From Enterospora canceri (Eukaryota; Microsporidia; Enterocytozoonidae), in the NCBI GenBank assembly GCA_002087915.1, contig LWDP01000044.1:1-14335 (forward strand): a stretch of 14,335 nt of DNA. Direction: 5' to 3'. A model generated the notes under the pieces. It made no database searches and had not been told where the DNA came from. It worked only from the letters and a program-made list of their open reading frames with translations. Position 1 is the first letter of the stretch. Each line of letters opens with the position of its first letter. A program made the position numbers and the translations under genes. This document shows positions 1 to 6,831 of the stretch, one piece after another.

Positions 1-98
1 GTGCAATTCAACGTGCCTAAATAAGCAGTTTCATCTTATAAATACTAAACAGGAAGTTTATTGCGGTTACCATCAATGTACAGAAGATTAAACAGAAA

Positions 99-118
99 GT
101 CCACAAACTTTTGCAACA
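99..118. repeat. Inner direct repeat of the transposon end
   Basis: This 20-base copy is identical to the one at 269-288 and in the same orientation. It would be the inner transposase-binding repeat of an IR/DR end. A stop codon (89-91) of a short open frame lies just upstream. Confidence 0.65.
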
Positions 119-268
119 AAATATTGATCTTTTTTTTGTCAACCCTTCAAAAACTAATAGATCAATAAATGGACGTCTAGATAGGTTTATTTCTATTTAA
201 TGTATAATATTTGAACTTGAATACCTAAGTTTCATAGTCTGTTATGACAGGACAGAATAAATATGGCT

Positions 269-288
269 GTCCACAAACTTTTGCAACA
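269..288. repeat. Outer direct repeat of the transposon end
   Basis: This copy is identical to 99-118. It is followed by GGGTG and then TA at 294-295, the expected target dinucleotide for Tc1/mariner insertion, which marks the probable element boundary at 293. Confidence 0.65.
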
Positions 289-350
289 GGGTGTATTTGT
301 ATCCTGAGAATGTTTAAAATTCAATATTAATTTTAAAATTAGTTAACCAC

Positions 351-830
351 ATGGAAAATAAACTAAGGAATGAAACCAAAGAGAAATATAAAAAGACCAA
401 AATAAGGAACCTGGATAAGAATTGGCTCTTTGGTATTGATACAAGCAGCGTATCACTCAGTCAGTCTCATTCCGAGACACAGAAACAGCATCAGAATGTC
501 ACTGAGAACATTTTCATCAGGCAAGAGAGCTCTGAATCAGAAAAGGAACCGAGAACAGTTCAGCCGCCTCGTAGAACCAAAGTCAGCCTGAAATACATTC
601 AGAAGCCCAAGAAACGTGGTGTATCATTTTCAAAGAGAAAGAAAGGAGTAATAAAGAAGTTAGATGAATTGAATGTGTTAACCAGGGCAGAAATCATGCT
701 GGTAATAGCAAATGAGAGTGGACGAGTATACACGTATGCGACAGATAAGCTAAAAGTGATACTGATTAGACAGGAAGACATGATCAAGGAGTTGTTGGAT
801 GTATCAAGTGAGATAGTGGAAGAAGAGTGA
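351..830 (+). CDS. MADS-box transcription factor, SRF/MCM1 type
   Basis: This is a predicted nuclear sequence-specific transcription factor of 159 residues. Residues 1-73 are hydrophilic, rich in Ser, Gln, Glu and Lys, and probably disordered. Residues 74-131 form a MADS box: RRTKVSLKYI, then FSKRKKGVIKKLDELNVLT, then IANESGRVYTYAT. The FSKRK..G..KK core contacts DNA in this family, and GRVYTYAT followed by KL matches the SRF/MCM1 (type I) subclass rather than MEF2. About 28 residues follow, a short SAM-like dimer extension ending in an acidic tail. The ATG at 351 is the first in frame and lies only 56 bases past the transposon boundary, so its promoter may be partly transposon-derived. The stop is 28 bases before the next gene on the same strand. 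In yeast, Mcm1 acts as a homodimer with partner proteins; the partners here are unknown. Confidence 0.9.
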   Translation: MENKLRNETKEKYKKTKIRNLDKNWLFGIDTSSVSLSQSHSETQKQHQNVTENIFIRQESSESEKEPRTVQPPRRTKVSLKYIQKPKKRGVSFSKRKKGVIKKLDELNVLTRAEIMLVIANESGRVYTYATDKLKVILIRQEDMIKELLDVSSEIVEEE

Positions 831-858
831 GGAAGAAATATTTCATTTTTTATACCGT

Positions 859-2970
859 ATGATTGATGGATTTAAACCAGATTTCACGTACAGGGGAACA
901 TTCGGATTGATAGCAAACAGAAGAAGCAGAATGAAACAGGATGGAGCATACACGTTCGTATCACTCAACTCAAGACTGTATAAATATGATACAGAGGCAA
1001 ATGAGTTGGTAGAGACGTATGGGACAACAGAATATGCCATAAGCAGCTTTATAGTGAAGAATGAATGGATTGTAATTGGATATGAGATGGGAATGGTGGA
1101 AATATGCAACAGAAACAAGAAACTGAGACTACACAGGAAGAGTGTAACAGCAATGGGGATATTTGAGAATATTTTATGTAGTGGATCATCAGATGGAACA
1201 ATTTGCATCTACGATTTGGATTTGGAGACTGAACAAATTGTGAGTTGCAACAGTGCAGTGGTACAGATAGAAATTGGATCAGAGATATTTGTAGCATGTG
1301 GAGACAAATCGATTAGGAAATATACGATATCAGGAAGTGCAGTTGATATGATTCTATTTGATGATCACATATTTGATTTTATACGAAGAGAATCAGAACT
1401 ATTCGTGATTTGTAAATCAGGTGGATCGCATTTTGTGGATTTGAAGACCAATGAAATCAGGAAATTCATAGACTACAACAAGATCAAATCAGTGAACTGT
1501 TTTGGAGATATTCTGATGGTATTCTGTGGCATCAAAATATACAGGTATAAAATGACCAAAAAAGAAGCATTTGGATTGCAATTACAGTCTACATTTGCAG
1601 TGGGAGACAAAAACATGCTGAGTGTGATGATGTTTGGAAACAAATACGTTGGAATAACCCTACGAAACAAATTGGTTGTTTTTGATGAGAAAAAGGAAAT
1701 TAAGAACTATTTGAATTTACATGAGACTGAAATAATTCAAGTTCAGGTTGAGGATGAAAATGGGCATTTTTATACGTTAAGTAAAGAACGACTCATAAAG
1801 TGGGTTGTGGGAGATGAAATACTGGTTGTAGAAAACAAGGTGGATTTGGATGCAGCTAGAGCATTTCTGATAATCAATAGCAACATATTCATAGCAACTA
1901 GTAATATGATAACGGAATATAACCCGATTACACTCAGCCAATTGAATCAATTCGACATCAATGCTACTAAAATGTGTCTGTACAATGATATATGTGCAGT
2001 ATGCTACGATAAGACTGTCACATTCTACACCGACTGCTTTAAAACAAGACTACGAGAATTTGAGTTGCCTGATTCAGTTTCAAGCTGTGAATTCAGTAGA
2101 GATGGGCTCTTTACAGTGGGATGTGTGGATGGTAAGGCGTATTTGTACAATCAGATTGACTTTGATACGACTGAAATGGTACAGAAGTTCTGTTTGTATG
2201 GTCACTCCCTGCCAATCAGATCCATATCATTTTCACCTGATAATAAGTTGATTGCAACTTGCTCAATTGATAAACTGGTCAAATTGTGGAGCATGGATTT
2301 CGGAGAATGCAGAAAGACATTCGTGGGTGATTCACAGAATGTTGAATTCGTCTCTGGTGATGAATTTGATGATGATCTGTGGTTCTATTCCAATAATTCA
2401 ATTGTCTATCAGGAGAAATTCAATAGGCTGAAATATTTTAAGGCATTTTCAAGTGGAATTATCAAAATATGCGGTAACAACATGATTTATACAGAGAAGA
2501 GTGGTGTTTCACTCTTAACAATGAATAGAGAGGAGTTGTTGCTAGAGAAAGAAGAAGTATCAGACAGAATGGTCAATAAGGAGGCATTTATTACGGATGC
2601 AAGCAACTATGAGAAATTTAGCAAATATCTGATGAAATTATCGGATAATTTTACAGGGGGGGTTAGTAACGAATTCTATGGATTTATTGTTGCGACTGAT
2701 TTCGTAGAAATGGAGCAATTTGTGCATTTGTTGGGTGTGAAAGATGTGAACGTGATCATGAGAGTGATAGAAAACAACTTAGAGGGAAATACAGTTTTCA
2801 ATGGCAGATTGTTGAATGTTTTGATCAGGTTCCATCAAAGGACAGTAGAGAAGTATGAAAATTATAAGGAAATTGTGATACGAATCCATTCAAAGCTGAA
2901 GCAAATTGAAGATGCAATCTATGATAATGACGCAGTGATGAAGATGGAGATGTATGGAATATATGAATAA
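859..2970 (+). CDS. UTP12: U3 snoRNP / SSU processome WD-repeat protein Utp12 (Dip2, WDR3)
   Basis: This protein is predicted to act in the nucleolus as part of the UTP-B complex, which assembles on the 5' part of pre-rRNA for 18S maturation. The N-terminus, with YRGTFGLIANRRS, matches the start of Utp12/WDR3. Weak WD repeats follow, including one at about 91-121 (CSGSSDGTICIYDLD). The best segment is about 446-490: LYGHSLPIRSISFSPDNKL, then KLVKLWSMDFGECRKTF, which closely resembles the Utp12-specific LYGHKLPV...WGLDFGDC block. Residues 528-566, ending LLLEKEEV, match the last propeller blade. Residues of about 575-690 are the helical Utp12 C-terminal domain. At 703 residues it is well short of the roughly 940 of yeast and human, with reduced blades and loops. 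The ATG follows a TATA-like TTTTTTATACC. It converges on the next gene with 6 bases between stops. Confidence 0.88.
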   Translation: MIDGFKPDFTYRGTFGLIANRRSRMKQDGAYTFVSLNSRLYKYDTEANELVETYGTTEYAISSFIVKNEWIVIGYEMGMVEICNRNKKLRLHRKSVTAMGIFENILCSGSSDGTICIYDLDLETEQIVSCNSAVVQIEIGSEIFVACGDKSIRKYTISGSAVDMILFDDHIFDFIRRESELFVICKSGGSHFVDLKTNEIRKFIDYNKIKSVNCFGDILMVFCGIKIYRYKMTKKEAFGLQLQSTFAVGDKNMLSVMMFGNKYVGITLRNKLVVFDEKKEIKNYLNLHETEIIQVQVEDENGHFYTLSKERLIKWVVGDEILVVENKVDLDAARAFLIINSNIFIATSNMITEYNPITLSQLNQFDINATKMCLYNDICAVCYDKTVTFYTDCFKTRLREFELPDSVSSCEFSRDGLFTVGCVDGKAYLYNQIDFDTTEMVQKFCLYGHSLPIRSISFSPDNKLIATCSIDKLVKLWSMDFGECRKTFVGDSQNVEFVSGDEFDDDLWFYSNNSIVYQEKFNRLKYFKAFSSGIIKICGNNMIYTEKSGVSLLTMNREELLLEKEEVSDRMVNKEAFITDASNYEKFSKYLMKLSDNFTGGVSNEFYGFIVATDFVEMEQFVHLLGVKDVNVIMRVIENNLEGNTVFNGRLLNVLIRFHQRTVEKYENYKEIVIRIHSKLKQIEDAIYDNDAVMKMEMYGIYE

Positions 2971-2976
2971 GGCTAT

Positions 2977-3597
2977 TTATGATATTGTATCCGTTATTTT
3001 ATCGGGGAGCGTGTCTATTTCATTCGTGTTTACTACTGTGATATATCTGTATAGGATTCCTGTTACGTTTGCAAACTGGTTGTGTTGAAGCATCTTATTG
3101 AATTTATCAAGGTCTTTTTGCTGTAACTGGCAATTGCTGAAGTTCTTGAAAATATCCTCATCCATGCATAAATCGTAGCATTTTCTACTAAATGGTCCAT
3201 AAAGCAATATCACAGAAGATCTTTTGATGCACTTTGATATTATTTTAACCGCATTATTCTGTCCAGTACAGTATATCCAAAATACCTGATTTCTAAATGT
3301 AAAAAGCAACCCATTTAGCAGCAGCACAAGGAAGAAGACCACAGCACAGAATCCAGTAATGAATGTGCTCTTTGTTCTGGGTTGTATAAATACCAGCATT
3401 GGTGCAGCACACATGAACACTATCAGAACATTCAACATTTTGACTAAATAGACTGATTGGCGGAATATTGCACGAATCATGATGATATTGCTTATATACA
3501 CACAACAATTCAGTATTGCTGTACAGAATTCCTTTTTATACTTTAGATACGCCAGTTTGAGATTGGTTTTCAACTTTTTTATTTTGGAAATTTTCAT
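2977..3597 (-). CDS. Unknown membrane protein with three predicted helices
   Basis: I do not recognise this protein. With the ATG at 3597 it has 206 residues. A basic N-terminus (KISKIKKLKTN) leads into three hydrophobic stretches at about 24-44, 52-72 and 80-101, then a soluble C-terminal half of about 100 residues with several Cys (WIYCTGQNN, RKCYDLCMDEDIFKNFSNC). An in-frame GTG at 3660 would add 21 residues. I prefer the ATG because a CCCC run lies 7-10 bases upstream of it, as at many other starts here. It is divergent from the membrane protein at 3710, with 112 bases between the starts. No catalytic motif was seen; the membrane assignment rests on hydrophobicity alone. Confidence 0.7.
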   Translation of the reverse strand: MKISKIKKLKTNLKLAYLKYKKEFCTAILNCCVYISNIIMIRAIFRQSVYLVKMLNVLIVFMCAAPMLVFIQPRTKSTFITGFCAVVFFLVLLLNGLLFTFRNQVFWIYCTGQNNAVKIISKCIKRSSVILLYGPFSRKCYDLCMDEDIFKNFSNCQLQQKDLDKFNKMLQHNQFANVTGILYRYITVVNTNEIDTLPDKITDTIS

Positions 3598-3603
3598 GGA
3601 ATA

Positions 3604-3607
3604 GGGG
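3604..3607 (-). promoter_or_regulatory. CCC-type start-proximal motif
   Basis: CCCC on the minus strand (CCCCTATTCC then ATG) lies just upstream of the start at 3597 and supports that ATG over the GTG at 3660. Confidence 0.45.
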
Positions 3608-3702
3608 AGTTGTAAAAAGGTTTTTAGCACAGGTTCATAAGTTAAAATGTCACTGATCACTTTTCAACTTAAAACACGACTGTTCTAAAACTAATCTGCC
3701 AA

Positions 3703-3717
3703 ATGAAACATGCCTGA
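3703..3717 (+). other. Five-codon upstream ORF overlapping the next start
   Basis: ATG AAA CAT GCC TGA begins 7 bases before the ATG at 3710 in another frame and terminates inside the gene. It matters only if the transcript starts upstream of 3703; microsporidian leaders are often very short. It could also hint that translation begins at the in-frame Met 13 or 15. Confidence 0.3.
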
Positions 3718-4339
3718 TTCCAGTGAGGAGAAGAAGCCTAGAAACATGAATATGATATACTTTATAGCTGGTGCCATAATATACGTGCTGTTTATTCTGA
3801 TAATGCAGTTCATGAGTTCAAGCGTGCTACTCTTCAGGACTGGGCTATTTTTTGGCACGATATTTGTGTTTCTACCACTGATATTTTATATTTTTAATCT
3901 GAGTGGGATGTTTGGAATTGTATCACTGGTGTGTCTGCTGATTACAATTTTAATATCGTGGTACAACAGGAATGTGGTTTACAGAGTGTATATTTCAAGA
4001 ATACGGCAAGGATCTAGGGAATGGGAGGAGTTTGTGAAAATGTTCAGGAGACCATCAGCTCTGATTATTTCATATGGGAGAAAGCGACCAAATTACCTGG
4101 AGAAATATAGGCACAACGATACAATTGAGGCATTTTTACAAGAGAAAGGACTAGTCAAAGACATGTACAAGATACAACTCGAATTGAAATTTGATAAATT
4201 TGCATCACCAAGTGGAATTGTAAAGAAGGGGATTGTGATAGTGCCAATTGAGCCAACACCAGATCAAATCAACAGATACAAAATAAGAGTATTTGGAACA
4301 GTCAACATGCTACATAGATACAACAGTGATAAATATTAA
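3710..4339 (+). CDS. Unknown membrane protein with three predicted helices and basic cytosolic tail
   Basis: I do not recognise this 209-residue protein. After a charged N-terminus (PDSSEEKKPRN) there are three hydrophobic segments at about 15-34, 41-62 and 66-84, separated by very short loops. A soluble part of about 120 residues follows, starting basic (RNVVYRVYISRIRQG) and ending in a hydrophilic, possibly beta-rich stretch (MYKIQLELKFDKFASPSG, GIVIVPIEPTPDQINRYKI). Its size and layout, with three N-terminal helices and a soluble C-terminal half, resemble its divergent neighbour at 2977-3597, although I see no clear sequence identity. The gene ends 14 bases from the convergent gene at 4354. 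Possible roles include an ER or Golgi membrane component, but nothing in the sequence decides this. Confidence 0.75.
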   Translation: MPDSSEEKKPRNMNMIYFIAGAIIYVLFILIMQFMSSSVLLFRTGLFFGTIFVFLPLIFYIFNLSGMFGIVSLVCLLITILISWYNRNVVYRVYISRIRQGSREWEEFVKMFRRPSALIISYGRKRPNYLEKYRHNDTIEAFLQEKGLVKDMYKIQLELKFDKFASPSGIVKKGIVIVPIEPTPDQINRYKIRVFGTVNMLHRYNSDKY

Positions 4340-4353
4340 GAGCAATTAAATGA

Positions 4354-5253
4354 TCATAGATTCAGGTATTCCAGCTTGCTGATTATGTTTATCAGGGTGG
4401 TTTTTGTAATTGGTTTTGATAACACGCCCATAATCTGCTTGTTTCTTGCTAGATCTGAATCCAATGTGATAGCATTATTTGATATTACAATAATGCATAT
4501 CTGTTTGTTAATACTGTGTATTTTTACAATCATTTCCATAAAATGCTTGTTTTCCTTGCTTACAATTACAAATTTGAATGTCATTTGATTCATAATTTCA
4601 CTCATTCTTGCGGTATCTGATGCTATTAACGCATTGAATCCACATTCACGTAGCATTTTGTGTGGATTTGTTGCATCTTTTTCGTTTTCATCACAAATCA
4701 AGTATGTTTTTCCTATTTTTCTGATTTCATTATGTTCCTTGACTTTATTTAGTTCCTTTCTGAGCTCAATTATGTCGTTAATCATGATACCTAACTGTTT
4801 TGCTATTGCTGTCAGGATATTTATGGTGCAGTTGCTAAATAAAACACTCACATTAGCATCATTATCGTTATTTTCTAATGAATCACTTGATAAATATGTC
4901 TCCCCTATAATATTTGAATTCCCATTCTCTTTCTGCCTGTTTATCTTACGCATTTTGTCGTATCTTCCCTTGATAAAATGTGTGTGCTTGAATACCCACA
5001 CTCTCATGCCGTATATTCTGCTGATTTCTTCAGGGACCCTTTGCTTGTGAAATCCATATTTATTCAATTGCCTTACGAATGAACTTATTTTGGAATTACC
5101 AAAGTAGACATTCAGCACATGTTTGGCAAACCTGATTGGTTTGAAAATGATAAATGATTTCCCATCATTAGACCAGCCAATCATGTCACTATTTCCAGCA
5201 TCTTCAATCATTGCAAGCAGTTTTCGAACAAATCTACAAATTACATCTTCCAT
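4354..5253 (-). CDS. HSF-type transcription factor with degenerate receiver domain (Skn7-like)
   Basis: This is a predicted nuclear DNA-binding protein of 299 residues. Residues 5-104 are an HSF-type winged helix: FVRKLLAMIED, a SSFVRQLNKYGFHKQ recognition-helix block at 57-71, and VWVFKHTHFIKGRYDKM. Residues 105-140 are a Ser/Asn/Asp-rich linker, and 140-175 a probable coiled coil. Residues 181-298 follow the order of a response-regulator receiver: beta1 with acidic pair D188-E189 (TYLICDENE), the CGFNALIASDTARMSEIM block, beta3 KFVIVS, beta4 CIIVIS, and VLSKPITKTTLINII with the conserved Lys280. The phospho-accepting Asp at the end of beta3 is replaced by Ser232, so phosphorylation there is unlikely. 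HSF plus coiled coil plus receiver is the layout of fungal Skn7. The start at 5253 has CCC directly upstream. The HSF domain is near certain; the receiver fold is inferred from pattern. Confidence 0.88.
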   Translation of the reverse strand: MEDVICRFVRKLLAMIEDAGNSDMIGWSNDGKSFIIFKPIRFAKHVLNVYFGNSKISSFVRQLNKYGFHKQRVPEEISRIYGMRVWVFKHTHFIKGRYDKMRKINRQKENGNSNIIGETYLSSDSLENNDNDANVSVLFSNCTINILTAIAKQLGIMINDIIELRKELNKVKEHNEIRKIGKTYLICDENEKDATNPHKMLRECGFNALIASDTARMSEIMNQMTFKFVIVSKENKHFMEMIVKIHSINKQICIIVISNNAITLDSDLARNKQIMGVLSKPITKTTLINIISKLEYLNL

Positions 5254-5256
5254 GGG
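5254..5256 (-). promoter_or_regulatory. CCC-type start-proximal motif
   Basis: CCC lies immediately before the ATG of the Skn7-like gene (AACAAACCCATG on the minus strand). Confidence 0.45.
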
Positions 5257-5272
5257 TTTGTTGGTGTTGAAT

Positions 5273-6352
5273 TTATTCCAATTTACAAATTATTCCGTTA
5301 TTGAGGGCTGCAATAATTTCACCATCTCTTTTGAATAATTCCACTATATGGCATCTACTGTTATCACCGTTTCTTATTTTGCAGTATTTTATCTTTTCAA
5401 CACCTTTTACTCCGAATACCAATGCGTATACTTCTGCACCTGTCAATGCAAAATATTCAATTGCAATTATCTTACTGCTTCTGTCTATCTTCAACACATC
5501 TGGTTCTGGCAGGTTCCTTTTTTCTGAAATGAATACATGTTCATTCGAATAGTATTTCACACCGAAATTGGCTAAATTGTATTCTGATAGTGGAACCTGA
5601 TTCATTTTGCTGCTTATTTTGTACAAACGTCCTTCAAAATCAACAGAATAGGCATCGCCTATTTTATCTAGTAGTACATCTCTCATGAAGACAGTCGCAG
5701 TCGTTTTTGTCATCAATTCATCTGATAAATCCATCTTATAGATATTCCTTGCATCAGTAGAAATCATAATCTTCTCATCCACATCAAAGTCAATTTGCTT
5801 CTCCAGTTCCAACTTTTTGTGTAGTTTTATTCTTTTGTCTTGGATCTCTGCTTTAAATATTGATCCATTTCCAAATAGAATAAACAATCTATTGTTTGAT
5901 TCCCTGATTTTGATTATATCCCCATTCATTGTTTCTATCTTATTGCAATTCTTTTTATTCCCTATCTTGTTCATATCGAACAAATACAGAATACTTTTGC
6001 ATTCTTTGAATTCCAATGCATCATTCATATCATCATTCCTCTTTGTTCCCACAATAAGCCAGTTATCTATGATGCATGTTGCTGAAATGTGTTCATCTAT
6101 TCTGATCCATTTGTTTTCTTCTGCCACTATTTCAAATGCCTTATGTTTATAAATATCTGTTTTCTCAATTGCCTTATTTTTTAACTTCAATTTGTTTTTT
6201 TCAAGGGTTCTTTCCAATGTTTCCTTCGTTTCATACATCTTCATCCTTTTACTCTCATCTGCTTCTAATTCAATGTTTTCTTCTATTTCTTTTAGCAATT
6301 CTGTCTTGTCTCTAATGCTCTGTTCAAGCCATTCTTTTGTTTTCTTGGACAT
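5273..6352 (-). CDS. Unknown coiled-coil protein with possible degenerate beta-propeller
   Basis: I do not recognise this 359-residue protein. Residues 1-70 are strongly charged heptad-like helix (KEWLEQSIRDKTELLKEIEE, TLERTLEKNKLKLKN), probably a coiled coil. From about 85 onward it is beta-rich with recurring strand patterns (ISATCIIDNWLIVGTKR, SILYLFDMNK, NRLFILFGNGSIFKAEIQD, KIMISTDARNIYKMDLSD, GEIIAALNNGIICKLE), which resembles blades of a degenerate WD-like propeller without clear GH/WD dipeptides. A helix plus propeller could fit a scaffold protein of chromatin, RNA processing or trafficking; the sequence does not decide. The ATG is preceded directly by CCC and shares its CATG with the divergent reading frame at 6351. 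The stop lies 19 bases from the start of the Skn7-like gene on the same strand. Confidence 0.8.
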   Translation of the reverse strand: MSKKTKEWLEQSIRDKTELLKEIEENIELEADESKRMKMYETKETLERTLEKNKLKLKNKAIEKTDIYKHKAFEIVAEENKWIRIDEHISATCIIDNWLIVGTKRNDDMNDALEFKECKSILYLFDMNKIGNKKNCNKIETMNGDIIKIRESNNRLFILFGNGSIFKAEIQDKRIKLHKKLELEKQIDFDVDEKIMISTDARNIYKMDLSDELMTKTTATVFMRDVLLDKIGDAYSVDFEGRLYKISSKMNQVPLSEYNLANFGVKYYSNEHVFISEKRNLPEPDVLKIDRSSKIIAIEYFALTGAEVYALVFGVKGVEKIKYCKIRNGDNSRCHIVELFKRDGEIIAALNNGIICKLE

Positions 6353-6355
6353 GGG
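6353..6355. promoter_or_regulatory. CCC/GGG motif between divergent starts
   Basis: The trinucleotide reads CCC directly before the minus-strand ATG (6352-6350) and GGG four bases before the plus-strand ATG at 6360 (GGGTCAA). It could serve both genes. Confidence 0.4.
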
Positions 6356-6359
6356 TCAA

Positions 6360-6818
6360 ATGGAGACTGATAAATTCACCATTCACAAAATGTGTCTATC
6401 TGATCTATACAGCAGCATGATACTTGAACAGAAGTATTTTAATGATAGTGCTAGGATGTGTGATGAAATGCACGACAGGATTGTGACAATAAACAACTAT
6501 TTTTATATAGCCAGAAACACAGGCAATAAAATTATTGGTTTGTTAAAAGCAGACTTACGTGAGAATAGCATGATCACCGTATATGTAATTGTAGTAGAAA
6601 GGGAATATAGGAGACATGGAATTGGTAAGAGTCTCTTTAATAGACTATTCAATGATATTAAGCATTTGATACCTGTTACAGTTGAATTGTATGTGAATCC
6701 TGTTAACAGTGCAATAGAGTTTTACAAAAGGATTGGCTTTATCAAAGAGGGTGTTATCCATCACTTTTATAAATCAGGTGAAAGTGCATTCAAAATGCAA
6801 CTTCGTTTAACCAAATAG
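6360..6818 (+). CDS. NAA50: GNAT-family N-terminal acetyltransferase, Naa50-like
   Basis: This enzyme is predicted to transfer acetyl from acetyl-CoA to protein N-termini in the cytosol, possibly with the ribosome-bound NatA complex. The 152-residue protein matches the Naa50/San layout: YRRHGIGKSLFNRLF at about 83-97 holds the Q/RxxGxG acetyl-CoA loop. It is followed by VELYVNPVNSAIEFYKRIGF at about 108-127 and by IHHFYKSGESAFKMQLRL at 133-150, like the NYYKRIEPADAHVLQ..L end of human NAA50. The position of the human catalytic His (LHVQ) seems to be Tyr111 (LYVN), so the mechanism may differ or the enzyme may be weak. The frame is open further upstream, antisense to the neighbour, but the first sensible ATGs are 6351 and 6360. 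I take 6360, and 6351 would add three residues. Other GNAT subfamilies such as Naa60 cannot be excluded. Confidence 0.8.
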   Translation: METDKFTIHKMCLSDLYSSMILEQKYFNDSARMCDEMHDRIVTINNYFYIARNTGNKIIGLLKADLRENSMITVYVIVVEREYRRHGIGKSLFNRLFNDIKHLIPVTVELYVNPVNSAIEFYKRIGFIKEGVIHHFYKSGESAFKMQLRLTK

Positions 6819-6831
6819 ATTTAAAGGAGAT

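Larger units (their letters stand above)
1..295. mobile_element. One end of a Tc1/mariner-like DNA transposon (IR/DR type), rest off the left edge
   Basis: Two identical 20-base direct repeats, GTCCACAAACTTTTGCAACA, lie at 99-118 and 269-288, 170 bases apart. The outer copy runs on through GGGTG to a TA at 294-295. Read from the outside in on the minus strand, the end is CACCCTGTTGCAAAAGTTTG next to TA, which resembles Tc1/mariner terminal repeats. Two direct repeats of 20-30 bases about 165-170 bases apart within one end is the known IR/DR layout of some Tc1-like elements. The matching left end and any transposase would lie outside the window. No convincing transposase coding is visible in 1-98. 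This is also the only stretch over 300 bases (1-350) without a gene. The repeats are seen directly; the family assignment is inferred. Confidence 0.6.

Noticed and set aside
2..91. Short open frame ending in TAA just before the inner transposon repeat, possibly the transposase C-terminus
   Set aside because: Its 29 residues show no resemblance to Tc1 or mariner transposase ends, and the frame runs off the window edge. The position is suggestive but the sequence gives no support.
843..1297. Two overlapping minus-strand open frames inside Utp12
   Set aside because: They are antisense to a clearly conserved gene and have low-complexity hydrophobic translations typical of shadow frames.
4376..5338. 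Three plus-strand open frames opposite the Skn7-like gene and its 5' flank
   Set aside because: They are antisense to the HSF and receiver coding region. Their Ile/Phe/Ser-rich translations mirror the opposite strand and carry no family motif.
6192..6350. 53-residue upstream extension of the acetyltransferase
   Set aside because: It is antisense to the coiled-coil region of the neighbouring gene and unlike any GNAT N-terminus; starts at 6351 or 6360 give the usual Naa50 length.
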